Assembly: GCA_958295665.1 (NCBI GenBank)
Contig: OY282558.1
Span: 185,420,015-185,484,014, forward strand
Reading direction: 5' to 3'
DNA length: 64,000 nt
Origin: Tipula vernalis
Taxonomy: Eukaryota > Arthropoda > Insecta > Diptera > Tipulidae
Shown here: positions 22,950-34,024 of the stretch, piece by piece
How positions within the stretch are numbered: position 1 is the stretch's first letter
How the letters are laid out: each line of letters starts with the position of its first letter
Notes under the pieces: generated by a model
Databases searched by the model: none
The model's input: only the letters and a program-made list of their open reading frames with translations
Told to the model about the DNA's origin: nothing
Position numbers and translations under genes: made by a program

Positions 22950-23809
22950 TTTAACATGTGACCCCGTGCAAATAAAAGCTAAATTGATGTTATTAGTTTT
23001 AAATTTATTGTAAACATTTAAATTCGCTAGCATAACGTATACATACAGTTTATAAGCTGCCAATAGTTTATGCTTCGATTTAGCTGAAACCAAAGGATTA
23101 CAAATTTCAAAAGTGTCTAGATAAAGTATAAGTTTAATCCTTTTTTGATTAAAAAAACCATCCGTATAATCTCGAACTTTTAAATTTGATTTTCCATTGA
23201 TTAAATGAAATTGAGATATAACTTCTGGATCCTGAAAGAGCGATTTTATGGTTTCTAATTTGGACTAACTTGACGTACAAATTGAATGTTTAGTTAGCTT
23301 TTCGTTGCATTTGTAAGCTGACAATGAACTATTTTTCATCAAATTTATGTTGGGAATAATTGAAAGCAAAATTTTGGTTTTCAAAATGTTATGTTCTGTA
23401 TTTCCAAAAATTGTCTCAATGGCGTTATTCACTTGAAAAACAAGTATATCGGAACAGTATGGGTACGGGTAAATTTATTCGTTTGTCTTTTTGATTTGTG
23501 TTCAATTCACACTCGGTTCTACAATTTCAAAGTTTTGGCATTTCTGAATTTTTTAAAATAACTATCAACAGGCCACTTTAACTCAAAATTATTTAGAGTT
23601 CGTAAATCTTATAAAACATGACGAAATATATTTGCTAACACAAGAGATTTGAACTGACAACCTTGTTTACTACAAATAAAAAACGTGTCAGTATTTGTGA
23701 GCAGTTTACACTGCTCTAGTTTTTTATGCTGCCTAAAGTAATGAGATGCGTATGTATTGAATTTGGAAAAAACTTTATCACACTTATTAAAAAAACATTT
23801 AAAAAGCAT
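22950..23809 (-). pseudogene. C2H2 zinc-finger gene-family remnant
   Basis: At the 5' side (23809-23609): FKCFFNKCDKVFSKF..., a C2H2-like motif (Cys-x4-Cys, then YASHYFRQH), with a second Cys pair (FICSKQGCQFKS). Further on, about 23265-23055 is open without stops and reads SLFQDPEVISQFHLI, VRDYTDGFFNQ, LILYLDTFEICNPLVSAKS, KHKLLAAYKL, then NLNVYNKFKTNNINLAFIC. This order (zinc finger, then a conserved 'LYxDxFExxNPLxSxxxxHKL' block) matches a multi-copy animal protein family that I recall but cannot name with confidence. Several stops interrupt it. Confidence 0.55.
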
Positions 23810-23863
23810 TGTTGTCTAATTTACATATGAAATCGTCACCAGGTATAATATTTATGGGATCCG

Positions 23864-24241
23864 CTCGAAACGCGATATGACGAAACGAGATAAAGTACAA
23901 AACGCGATATTTCAAAATGCGATATGGTACAAAATGCGATATTTCAAAAAGCGATATTTCAAAACACAATATGATACAAAACGCGATATTTTAAAATTAT
24001 TAATCTTCCTTCATTTCACATTTAAAATTTTCCTTCACCTTTATGATGAAATTGAACATGTAGCATTCAACTAGGCGTTTTAAAATATCGCGTTTTGAAC
24101 TATCGCGTTTTGTACTTAATCACGTTTTGTACAATATCGCGTTTTGAAATATCGCGTTTTGTACCATATCACGTTTAGTACCGTATCGCGTTTTGAAATA
24201 TCGCGTTTTGTCAACTCGCGTTTTAAAATATTAGTTTTCAC
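23864..24241. mobile_element. Foldback element made of GCGATATTT-type repeats
   Basis: Left arm (about 23864-23997): many copies of CAAAACGCGATATTT and variants. Right arm (about 24072-24235): the same units in inverse orientation (AAATATCGCGTTTTG). A 75-bp AT-rich loop (24000-24071) separates them. The whole is flanked by ATGGGATCCG at 23854-23863 and 24242-24251, an exact 10-bp direct repeat that fits a 9-10 bp target duplication. No protein coding. Confidence 0.75.
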
Positions 24242-24261
24242 ATGGGATCCGATATTTATAC

Positions 24262-24560
24262 TGAAGAGCCCGACAGGGGCGGGATGCAAAAGGGATTTTT
24301 CATCATCTGATTACTATCGGTGATGAAGATGTACACATCTATATCTATCGATGCTATCATCCATAATAATACTACTATTCATATGCGATGCTATACTCCA
24401 CATAATCCAGTGGGCCTAACGCCGACCCACTGGATATGCATCAGGTAGCGGCGTTTATCAGGGATATAAACCTATATATTACGTCAGGAAATCTCTAGGG
24501 ATGCACAATAGGCCTCAATGGCCGCAGCGCTCTGGGCAACGAACACCCACCTGAACGAAC
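24262..24560 (+). mobile_element. SINE fragment (copy 2)
   Basis: It shares with the minus-strand sequence at about 40990-40915 a block of about 75 bp (AGGGGCGGGATGCAAAAGGG, then TTTTTCATCATCTGATTAC), then CATAATCCA...GGGCC...GACCCAC further on. The tRNA-like 5' part is absent here: the copy begins just at the box B/body junction. The remainder diverges. Confidence 0.65.
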
Positions 24561-24869
24561 ACCCCCCCCCCCACGCTACCACATTAGACTTTCCTTCCCG
24601 ATAAATGACATAGTAGTCATAATTTTCAAATTCCAATCCCCATAATGGTTTCTGATCAGTAGGGTTGTTATTTTTTTATGGATCATATAATGACCAATGC
24701 TTCCTTCTCGTATGTCGCGTAGTTAGTTTCGGTTGCATTTAATGTTCGCGATGCAAAGGCTATTGGGCTTTCTACCCTGTCTTGGACCTGTGATAAAACT
24801 GCACCTCGTGCGTGGTCCAATGCATATGTGGTCAGTTGGAACGGTTTCATGGTCTGGATATGCTAATAT

Positions 24870-25070
24870 TTAATCAGTTGCTAAAATTTTTATCAGAGTC
24901 TTAAACGATTTTATATATCCGGTGTCTCCTATGTTCAAAGTGTTCTCTTTTTTAAGGTATTTTGTCTTTGGCTTTGTAATTTTTGAATAATATTTTATGA
25001 AACGCCTATAATACCCTAAGGGACCGAGGAATTGTGATTTAGGTATTGGCCATTCTAGAATTTTCTGCAT
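24870..25070 (-). pseudogene. Gypsy RT-RNase H connection fragment
   Basis: The frame reads MQKILEWPIPKSQFLGPLG, YYRRFIKYYSKITKPKTKYL, KKENTLN and so on. This is the standard segment following the RT active site in Ty3/gypsy elements, leading toward the RNase H domain that lies at lower coordinates. An upstream TAA and frame breaks make it non-functional. Confidence 0.85.
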
Positions 25071-26026
25071 CTTGTCAGGATTTGGTTTGACGCCGTCCTG
25101 AGATATTACAGGCCTAAGAACTCAGTCTCTTTTTTGAGAAATTTACATTTGTCTACCTAAATTTTAAGGTCGAAAAGCGATAAACGTTTTAGCACTTTAC
25201 CTAGATTCTCTATGTGATTCTTTAAATTCTTTTCTATTATAATTATGTCGTCTAGATATATATAACATGCATCCCTATTAGGTTCTAAAGGCATGAAAAC
25301 TCAAAGTGCCCCTTGACTGTTGAAAATCCCGTCTTACCCTTGGACTTTTCTTCCATCGGTGATGGAATGCTGATTTAAGGTTTAGTTTTGAGAGATACAC
25401 TGATTTCCCAAGATTGTCTAAAATTTCCTTATCAACTTATCATTTACAGTCTTTTCATTGAGTTTCTACTTGAGTTATTACTACCCTGATTTTTCGTTTT
25501 CCTGAGGCATCTAATTTTTTCGGTACCACCCAAATGGGTGAAGAGTAGGGATTGTTCGAATGTCTTAATATGTCGGTATCCAGCATCTCCTGACTTTGCT
25601 CCTCCACATATTTATTGAAAACATTTGGTTATCTATACATCTTAGTATAGACTGGACTTTCATCTTTCGTGATGATGCGGTGTTCTATTATTGTTGTAGA
25701 CGACAGTTTTTCGTCCTGCCTCAACAATATCTCCTGATTCTCAAATGTAGTGTTAGTTATTGCTGTTTATTCGTTTTCGTTCAAATCAGCCGCTTTTCCG
25801 GTTTTCATACTACCGTACAATGGGATGATTTGCGCTAAACTTACATAGGAAAGCGTATGCCTCCTCTATGTCACTTGGTTTTGCTGCTTGTGCGTAACCA
25901 AAATATGGCGCGCCTTTTTCTATAAAGGCGTTTATCGCCGAACTTGCGGAATTTTATGTTTTGCACAATCTCTTTAGTAATTTTAAAGTATAAATGCACG
26001 GTCATATTGTCGCTTTGTTTTTTCTG

Positions 26027-26245
26027 CTAAAGCTGCGATTTGTAATAGGACAGCTTTTGTCTGTTGCCTAATGCCTCCGTGGGGATCTCTTTTATTTCTG
26101 GTAAGATTCTGAGGCTACCTGCGAGACAAAGAATGTCCCTTGCTTTACCTTCAACTTTATTTATTATACATTGTAGGTACAATGCTAATTGCGCTTCTGC
26201 CCCTAAAGATGCAAACACTCCTAGAGTGTTTTCAGCTGTCCGCAA
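26027..26245 (-). pseudogene. Gypsy gag fragment
   Basis: It reads as the C-terminal capsid-like part of a 17.6-clade gag: YLQCIINKVEGKARDILCLA followed by LGNRQKLSYYKSQL. Lies 5' of the RT remnant on the same strand, as expected for gag-pol order. Confidence 0.7.
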
Positions 26246-26789
26246 CCAAGCAGTGAGCTATTTTCTATTCCCCTCGTATTTGGGGATACGTTTAATTGGG
26301 TCGGGGGTCCGAAACAGATCCGTTTTTTGTTTAGTTTTTTGTTGTAGTTGGTCATTTAGATCCTCCGTTTCTTTAGGTGGAAAGATTAGATTTATTCGGT
26401 TACCGTCAAATCTTTCCGATTTCCTAATCATTCACTTATTTTTTTTTTTTTTTGTTATTTAATTTTTCTTCCGTGTCTATCTTGTACTGCACGGGTAAGG
26501 GTGGTAATTTTATGACTATCTTGTAGTTCCACACGTTTGACCAAACAGTAACCTAAGTAAAGTAATTGTTACCTGGAAATTATAATTCGTATAATATTTT
26601 GTAGTCGTAGGTGCTGGTTCTAAAGTGGCTTCGGTGTGGCCCGGTCGAACCTCAAATCGTCTGGGCGATTTTACAATCTTCTTGCCTGAGATGTCTGATA
26701 AACACAAATAAAAAATTCACTAATTCACTTAAATGTTCGCGACGGGTTCACTCTTAAATAAGTTTTTATTCGCTTATTTATTTACACTG

Positions 26790-29460
26790 TCTACGCCTCT
26801 CTGTTGGTTGCCGGTTCCTGATTATTTAACTCAACACAATTTTGTTTTCTTTTGACAGCCTCATAGCAACAGGAGAGACGGTTTTTCCTACCATAATATT
26901 GACTTGGCAGGCCAGATTTTGCCAGCCAGCCGTAATTTGGGCTTCCCTCTATATGAATAACCAATTATTGAAGTTAAGGTGGACCTAATTTCAATCAAAA
27001 TTTTAGAATTTAAAAGAATTCAATCGAGATGAAACCATTTTAAAGCTTCTTGGGCCATTCATTATTCATCTACGGAAGTGCCGGTCCTGTTTATATACTA
27101 CTCTCAATCTATTATTTCTTATCAATACATAATATACCATACAAACTGCGCACAATCCGAAACCAATAACTTTCATTTGTATAAAATAATTCGAAAAGTC
27201 ATAGAAGAATAAAATCTATATTTGCAGGGGAAGATGGCAGGAAATCAATAAACACAAAACAAGTTAAACATCTCCTACAGAAAGAAATATTTTGCTCTTA
27301 CTAACAATGAATCATGTTAACAGCAACAAGCATTTAGATGACTTCAATAATTGACGTTTTGAAAACCCAAAAAAGACAACAGACGCGTACACACCCACAA
27401 AATATGTGTATAATAAAAAAATAAAAATTCAAAGGTTTCCTTAAAAAGGCAGAATTCGAGCAGCACGTGCAATGCAAAAACATAAAAGGGCTATGATTGA
27501 ATTAAAATCAAATTTTTCAAACATCAGCTTTAGATTATCAAAATCACTGGGAATGGGAAAAAAAAATTGTTTTTTTAGGTATCTCAAGAGATTTGTAGGA
27601 TTTAGGATCTTTCATTGTAGTAAACGTACTTCATAATCTCCTTATTGTTTCTGTACATAAATCATACGTCCTCGACTAAATAACCAAATCATATCGAAAC
27701 CTTTAAAAGCACAGCTATACATAACACGACTATAATTAATTAAATTGTCATAACATAACAATAGCCTGACAATGTAGTAATCGAAAGCACTTCACAATAA
27801 TGAATGTTCCATTAAGTCAACCCCCTCAAAATATGTATGACATAATTATGCATTGTCAATGGTCATTAGACGCAATAATTATTATTATTATTAAAATTAC
27901 TTGTATATTGATCGATCAGAAGTTGTGCTGATAACAAAAACATGTTTTTTTTCATAATGATTTCAATAAAACCGCAGCACACAAACCTTCTTCGGACTCA
28001 TCCTTATATTAGATGAACGTCACGTTCCCACCATCCCAATGATGTATGTAAATAAAAATAAAAAAAACGAAAAAAGGATACCGTATTATACATATGTATG
28101 TAACCACTAATACCTAGTAATTTAGGACATATGGTTTTTCATGTCTCACCATTTAAAATATTTTCCACACTTTAATAAAAATACAATACAAAAAAAAAAA
28201 ATTTTCGATTGTAATCTTTTGACATATTTTTCCATCAACTTCATCAAAATATTAAATATTTATGATCGTAATTATATATGTTGATTTATTCATATATAAT
28301 GTTCTCGTATGTTGCGTTATAATTCGTAAATATTACTACTCGTGTGTCCCAACAAAATACAGTACTAGATGATATTTCCAGCTAACACAGGTGTGAAGTG
28401 ACAACAATAACAAACAACAACAAAAAATGACTAAATCTTTAGTGATGATAACCCTTTTTCAGTTGTTAGAAAATCTTTAAACATTTTGATTTTAACGAGT
28501 ACTCGTAACCATCTTCTTAATTATTCTGCACAAATGTGATTTTATGTGTATATGTACCAACATTTTTCGTTCCTTTCAAGAAATACTATACGTTTAGGTT
28601 TTCTCGTTTTCTAGCCTTACGAATTAAGATGAGGTGAGAAGGCATAAAAAAATAATATTGCATTTCTGAGAGGAATGTGATTAACAGGGGTTAAAATTAT
28701 ACATAACATAATTTATTCAGAACGAAAATCTAAGCAAAATTTTACGATCTACAAAAACGGATTGACATGGTAGCATCCTAATTAGTTGTGATTATATTTT
28801 TTATTTTGTATACTCGGTATACATATATCAAAACATATTCCCCTTAACCAATTTAACACCTTACATATAGTACATATATTTAAACAGTTGGTCTTAACCA
28901 AAAGTTACAAAAACCTTTTGCGTAACAACCACCGATTGACTATATATCTATAAATTTTGAATATTCTATTATTGAATAAAAGGGGGACGGCAAAACAATT
29001 TTCCTTTATAAAATATGCATTATGAAAAGGTAAAAATTAAAAAACATAAAATCATAACACGCAATGATGAGTATGAATCTGATTACATATAAATATTCGA
29101 CTTTTTTACATAACATTTCCCTGATATATGTATAGTTTGAAACACGCAAGTACTGCATAGGTATAATACACCACCCCGCTCTATTATAGAAAGGCGATTT
29201 CGAAACTAATTTAAACGCCATATGATCATCATGTAGTTATTTGATGTCCTAGTAATTATATGACTACAGCAAATACTTAGAACAACTATTGGTTTGCATG
29301 TACTCGGCTTTTTACGTATTCGTTTTAATTTTAATATACATAGAATTTATAGAATTTGTAAAATAAATCATAAAAACCATGTCGAGGTCTTCCACGAATT
29401 TTTAGCATTAATTTTTAGAAACATGTAGATAAAGTTTTAATATAAATTGTCCAAAGATCG
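26790..29460. other. AT-rich region, no gene seen
   Basis: Short ATT/TAA repeats near 27885 and homopolymer runs only. Reading frames such as 29006-29221 lack recognisable motifs. Possibly host non-coding DNA. Confidence 0.6.
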
Positions 29461-29469
29461 AACCCAACA

Positions 29470-30345
29470 GGACACATGTTTTACAGACTGTCGGAGGATA
29501 ACAACTTCCCAAAACCTAGAATATACCATATAGGGTACTTAGGACATGTTGCGTCCCTTTGTGCAAGTTCACACAAAAATTGTATTAAAAAATTTCTCAA
29601 TCTGGGGCAAAGACCGTACTCAAGTGGGCATATATTTAAGAGAGTAGACGGTAATCTACTCTTTCTAAAAAAAGTACAACTTCTCTAACTCTATACAAGA
29701 AGATGAGTGACCTAGGGCAGATATGTTGCCTCCCTATATGTCAGTTCGTATAGAGTTTGATATTAAAAAACGTCTCAGTCTGGCCCAATGATCGTACCAA
29801 GTAGTCATATATTTTTAAGCGTAGTCGGCGATCCCCACTAACGAAAAAATATGTGACCACTTGGGTACGATTTTTAGGAATGATTGACAAATTTTCTGGG
29901 AAGCAACCTGATTGTACTAGGTGACTTATCGCCTAGATTATTGGAAGTTCTTATATTTTTGGCTATAGTAAGTATCCAACATCTCATAAAAGTAAGTGTC
30001 TACTTGAGTACCATCTTTAGGTTATATTAACAAACTTTTTAATATCAAATTGCGTATGGATTACATATAAGGACGGAACGCATCTGTCCTAAGTCATTTA
30101 TCGTCTAAATTTTTGGAAGTTGCTACTCAAAAAAATACATAACCACTTGGGTACAATCTTTGGGCCAGATTGACAAAATTCGTAAAATCAAATTTCGTAT
30201 GAACTTACATATTGGGACGAAACACGCCTAAATTTAGGTGTAGGAAACACATCTGTCCGTCACAGTCACTTATCATTTAGTTGTTTGAAAGTTATTATAT
30301 TTTTTGGTTATAAAGTGTACCTGACTACCTATAAAAATACTTGTG
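29470..30345. repeat. Inverted cluster of a roughly 150-200 bp repeat unit
   Basis: Two direct copies (about 29520-29690 and 29700-29850) carry 'aatctgg/tctggcccaa..gatcgtacc.aagt' and a TTTGATATTAAAAAA-like block. At least three inverted copies follow (about 29850-29945, 29990-30115, 30140-30290), recognisable by GTACAATCTTTGGGCCAGAT and TTTTTAATATCAAA. The whole could fold into a long imperfect stem. No coding potential; ends not defined. Could be a foldback-type or MITE cluster. Confidence 0.65.
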
Positions 30346-30466
30346 TATGATATTTGGGAACACACTTATCCAGAGAGGCCGGATTAGATTTAGTAGCTTA
30401 AATATTTTATCGGTTTATCCGAATTTCATATGTTATTCTTACTAATTCATCGATATTTATTTGAGA

Positions 30467-30514
30467 TTAGGACAAACTTCACACGTTTGTGCAGTTACGT
30501 GAAGTTTGTCCTAA
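30467..30514. repeat. Perfect 16-bp hairpin
   Basis: TTAGGACAAACTTCAC (30467-30482) and its exact reverse complement (30499-30514), with a 16-nt loop. A third, partial copy, TTTAGGACCAACTTCAC, follows at about 30550. Confidence 0.8.
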
Positions 30515-30699
30515 ATTTTGGTTTTTATAATTTTATGACATATTTAGGACCAACTTCACAAAAATTGTAAATGTTCAATACATGTTTGTACAATTGTGAC
30601 TACGGATTTTGGTTGTAAAATGAGGCTTATTATGTGCAATATAAATTAACTTTGAACACAGAATGCCCAATTCATCTACCATCTTTATTCAACATCGGT

Positions 30700-31190
30700 A
30701 AGGCAAAGTGATATTCTTAAGCGCCGGGAGCATGTTCTGAATAGAAAAATTAGTTATTGATCTGTTAACCTGTTAGTCTTGCATTCAATTGCTGAACTTC
30801 TAAAGCGAAATCAAATAATGATTTATTACTCTGAATAAAACCTTCGCTGCATTTGTTCACGTATTTCTTCCTCGAAGTCACTACTGCTGAAATATATGTC
30901 ATTAAGGTTTATATCATTGTAGACCATGACTAATTTGGTTTTCTATCTTGAATACCCACTACTATAGTTCTCGGTTTTCTATGATAGAAGAAGGTGCAAA
31001 ATCTTTCTTAGATTAGCTCTAGGAAAATCGGCATCATATGCCATTCGCTCCAGTTGAAAATATAAATCACGCACGTGAACTAATACTATCAAATGGTAAA
31101 TTCCATTTTTGTTCCAGTTTATATGAATCTTACATTCGAAAAGTGGCTGCTGGATGAGGATTCATGTTTTATTACATATTGCGTTCGGGA
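30700..31190 (-). pseudogene. Decayed unknown coding-like region
   Basis: The minus strand contains two protein-like stretches: VHVRDLYFQLERMAYDADF (about 31100-31020) and DIYFSSSDFEEEIREQMQRR (about 30915-30855) followed by SLFDFALEVQQLNARLTG-like sequence. Amphipathic and charged composition suggests a former gene, perhaps a gag, but I do not recognise the family and stops are frequent. Confidence 0.3.
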
Positions 31191-31319
31191 TATGTCTAAT
31201 TAAATCGATAATTCGGCAGACTTATGCCAGTTTGCACCATAATTAATGACAAATCGGGATTTAGAGGATTGGCCTGGTTAGAAAGACCAAAGTATTGAAA
31301 TCCTGTCAAAAATGACGAA

Positions 31320-31830
31320 CAATTTGGTTTGCTCAAAACCATTTTTCTCGACGATTTGAAAGCCCCTGAGTTTGAAGAAGCACAAAAAGAAAAATGTCCG
31401 TCCGTCTGTTTGGATATCTGGATGTCTGTACCCATGGTATCTCGAGAACGGGTTGTCCGATTTGTAATTTTTTTCGCCAATCTGTTTCTATGGTCAAAGC
31501 GAAGATTTGAAAAGCTTTTGGAAACTGTACCCCAAGAGGGTGAGGTACCTGCCATACGAATTGAACCAAAACACCTGGTTATAGAAATATTTACCAATTT
31601 TTATATATCCTGGTTTCTATATCCTGGTTTTTATTTTTATATTTCTGGTCAATTTGCGGGTTGAGTTGAAGTTGATTTAGAGTTGAGTTGGGGATGGATA
31701 GGATATAGTGAGTTGTTGACTAATTTTTTTATATATACTGATTTGAGGGGTGAGTTTGGCGTAAAGTTTGCGGTTTAGTTGGGGTTGGATTAGGGTTTGG
31801 TAAGCAGTTGAGCAATCTATATAGAGGGAA
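31320..31830. repeat. TCTGT-rich repeat and GAGTTGG-rich low-complexity tract
   Basis: 'cccctgagttt...' followed by GTCCGTCCGTCTGTTTGGAT at about 31398 has the same layout as the repeat at 43330-43420. From 31660 to 31800 the sequence is built from imperfect GAGTTGA/GGGTTGG units. Confidence 0.5.
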
Positions 31831-31900
31831 ACCTCTAAGCAACGGAAATCGACGGGACCAAAAGCGTTGTCCGTTAAACTGAGGCTTAGTCATTTTTTTT
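31815..31900 (+). mobile_element. Tigger/pogo-like terminal fragment
   Basis: CTATATAGAGGGAAACCTCT, AAGCAACGGAAATCGACGGG and ACC...GTTGTCCGTTAAACTGAGG are typical in layout for pogo/Tigger ends (AACCTCTA...CGACGGGACC). Only one end is seen. Confidence 0.5.
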
Positions 31901-31917
31901 TATAAAAGTTAAAATTT

Positions 31918-32198
31918 TTTGGAAATGGGATTCTCAAATGATTTTTAGACGAAGTTTTGTAATATGACCAAGTAGGATGGAACTTGGCTATTCCTTAATT
32001 GATTATGATGAAATTTGACATATACGTTGGAAATGGGATTCTAAAATGATGAAGTATGACAGAACTTGCCTATTTCTCATCTGATTATGATGAAATTTGA
32101 CATGTGCGATAGTAATTTGGTTATAAACTGTGTTTTAGATAAAGGTGTTGCCATATTCCATAGCTTCATCTAAAAATCATTTTAGAATTCCATTTCCA
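31918..32198. repeat. Small direct and inverted repeat cluster
   Basis: TTGGAAATGGGATTCT occurs at about 31918 and 32028. The sequence GAATTCCATTTCCAA at about 32184-32198, preceded by CTTCATCTAAAAATCATT, is its inverted copy, extending over about 36 bp. A MITE-like foldback is plausible. Confidence 0.6.
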
Positions 32199-32493
32199 AC
32201 GCGCATGTCAAAAGAGTTGAATTAATCAAGGCTGAAGTTCTGACCTCCTGATGAGGTTTCAGCCCTTTATATTTTAATTATTAGGTTTGCAAATAAGTCT
32301 CTAGCCCAATTTCCTTGCTTTCGAATAATTCCCAATGATTTCCCAATGATTAAATCCCACTGAGCTTAAAATCTCGATCAATTCGTTTCGCAACGTTAAC
32401 GCATCGTTGAGTGTGTTTGCACCTGTAACCAAATCATCCACATACACATCTGATTTGAGAACTTGCGCCGTGGTTGGATATTATTTACTGAAC

Positions 32494-32850
32494 TTATTTG
32501 CGATATAGGTTAGTGAATGTGTCGCCAAGAACAGCGCGGATGACATTCCATATGTGACTGTGAGCAATCGGTAGTGCTTCAATTGGAATTATGCATTGGG
32601 CGGGATTTGCATTTTTTAATACGGCGTGATGTGGCAGATAAAATATCTGATCAGCTAGTCTCTTAACTTCGTTTTGTGGTATGAGGGCCATATGATCCAA
32701 TTGTTGGTATTTCCGCATAAATTGGAAGTATTCCGTCTGTAGCTGTTTATTTGACTGCAATTTCTTCTCCAAAATAAAGATTTGGCGCAAAGCTACGTTG
32801 AACGATTGCCCTAGTAACGGTAGAGTTCTTTTGAAGGCTAAAGTAACCAC
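32494..32850 (-). pseudogene. BEL/Pao RT N-terminal fragment
   Basis: The block VTLAFKRTLPLLGQSFNVAL, then YFQFMRKYQQLDHMALIPQ and FYLPHHAVLKN are the conserved start of Pao RTs. A deletion removes the fingers region (RLVFDAS block) before RAVLGDT, then the YVDDL segment continues in another frame. Confidence 0.85.
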
Positions 32851-33275
32851 TAGTCTCCCATTTTCGTTTATCTTAGTAGTGTCTGCAAAATGTTGGATGC
32901 ATTATAATTTTTCTGGTGTGTGTAACGTTTTCATTGGACGCCATTGCTCTGCTTTCCGTCTCTCAGAACTGCCTTAGTGTTTTGTCAATATCTACCTCTT
33001 GCTGCTCAGTTAGGTATACCTTGTAGTCTAATGTAGATGCTTTGCCTTGCGGTGAATGTCTCTCAGGAACTATCCATCCTAAGCTTGTATTTTGGGCTGC
33101 TAAAGTTGGTTGATCTAGTAGCAATTTGCCATCCTTGATGATTTCAAAGAAGTTGTCACTGCTTGTCAATAGATCAATTGGACCCGGTTTATGGAATGTA
33201 GGATCGGCCAAAATAATCTCACCTTTGATTGGTAGCGATAAATTCACTGGGGTTGTGGGTAAATTTGAGGGGAGT

Positions 33276-33557
33276 TTATTCGCAATTAAGGCTTCGATAA
33301 GGCAAGTGAAACAATTTTACTGTGATGGTTCTACTTCCTTTAGATAAACCTGCCTTAGAACCCCCAAGACCAATGAAGAGAACTCTTGCATTCGTCTTGT
33401 TTAGATTGAGCTTATTTACAACTGCTTCCTTTATGAATGACCTGGTTGAGCCTGAATCAAACAGCCCTCGAATGACATGCCAATTTTTATAACTATCTTG
33501 AACTTCAACTAGCACAGTAGGTAAAATGTCATTTGCACTACCAACATGGCTGACCAC
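33276..33557 (-). pseudogene. BEL/Pao aspartic protease fragment
   Basis: LPTVLVEVQDSYKNWHVIRG leads into LFDSGSTRSFIKEAVVNKL, where DSG is the catalytic triplet. The flap/core region continues (GLGGSKAG). It then loses frame before the rest of pol. It would process the polyprotein. Confidence 0.85.
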
Positions 33558-34024
33558 AACTGACGTATAATTTTCTCCGGTAAGGTAGTATAAACCGTGC
33601 TGGTGGATGGTTGAGAATTGATCGCTATTGCTTCAGTTGTAGCTGGTTGGTTGTCGACTTTATTTTCGTCAGGAGGAAGATGGACGAGAGTATGGCGCCT
33701 ACGTTTATAAGTAAGGCATGTTTACCGGGATCGGCATTAATAAACAGTATGGTTTTCTCCAAAACAATTGAGGCACCGTTGTTTGTCTTTAAGAAACTTT
33801 CTTCGGTTAGAAAGTGACATTGATTTAAAACGCCCGAATTCATGTAGCTTCGGAATGATGATGTCCATTCAAAACTCACGATAAGTTCACGATATCAAAA
33901 ATGGAGCCTTCAATAGCGATAACTCGTATTCGTAAATCATCATAAGTTGGTTGCTCGCCGTTTGAATCAATATAATTAGCAAAACGGATTAATTGCCACT
34001 TCTGCCACAACTTAACAATATTTA

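Larger units (their letters stand above)
24560..26780 (-). mobile_element. Ty3/gypsy retrotransposon remnant (17.6-like)
   Basis: Minus strand, gag to RNase H. gag near 26245-26027 (KVEGKARDILCLAG, LGNRQKLSYYKSQL). RT near 25480-25070: LNLKSAFHH near 25390, YLDDIII near 25250, then NPDKMQKILEWPIPKSQF and YYRRFIKYYSKITKP. RNase H near 24860-24600: PFQLTTYALDHARGAVLSQVQ, SPIAFASRTLNATET, DQKPLWGLEF. Many stops and deletions; protease is not clear. The 26780-26950 flank may contain LTR sequence but none could be paired. Confidence 0.8.
32290..34020 (-). mobile_element. BEL/Pao retrotransposon remnant (third lineage)
   Basis: Minus strand, gag to RT. Zinc knuckle near 33770-33700 (CLNCFGENHTVY then Cys). 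Protease 33557-33276 (RGLFDSGSTRSFI, catalytic DSG). LL/Pao middle 33247-32963 (DLLTSSDNFFEII, SLGWIVPERH, in place of the GW.VFG block). RT 32850-32494 (LGQSFNVALRQIFILEKKLQ, YLPHHAVLKN) and YVDDLVTGANTLNDALTLR near 32440-32390. Frameshifts separate most pieces; integrase is absent. Sequence differs from the other two BEL elements here. Confidence 0.85.

Noticed and set aside
23864..24241. CRISPR-like array of short repeats
   Set aside because: Units are contiguous and degenerate without unique spacers, arranged as inverted arms in a eukaryotic context; a foldback element explains them.
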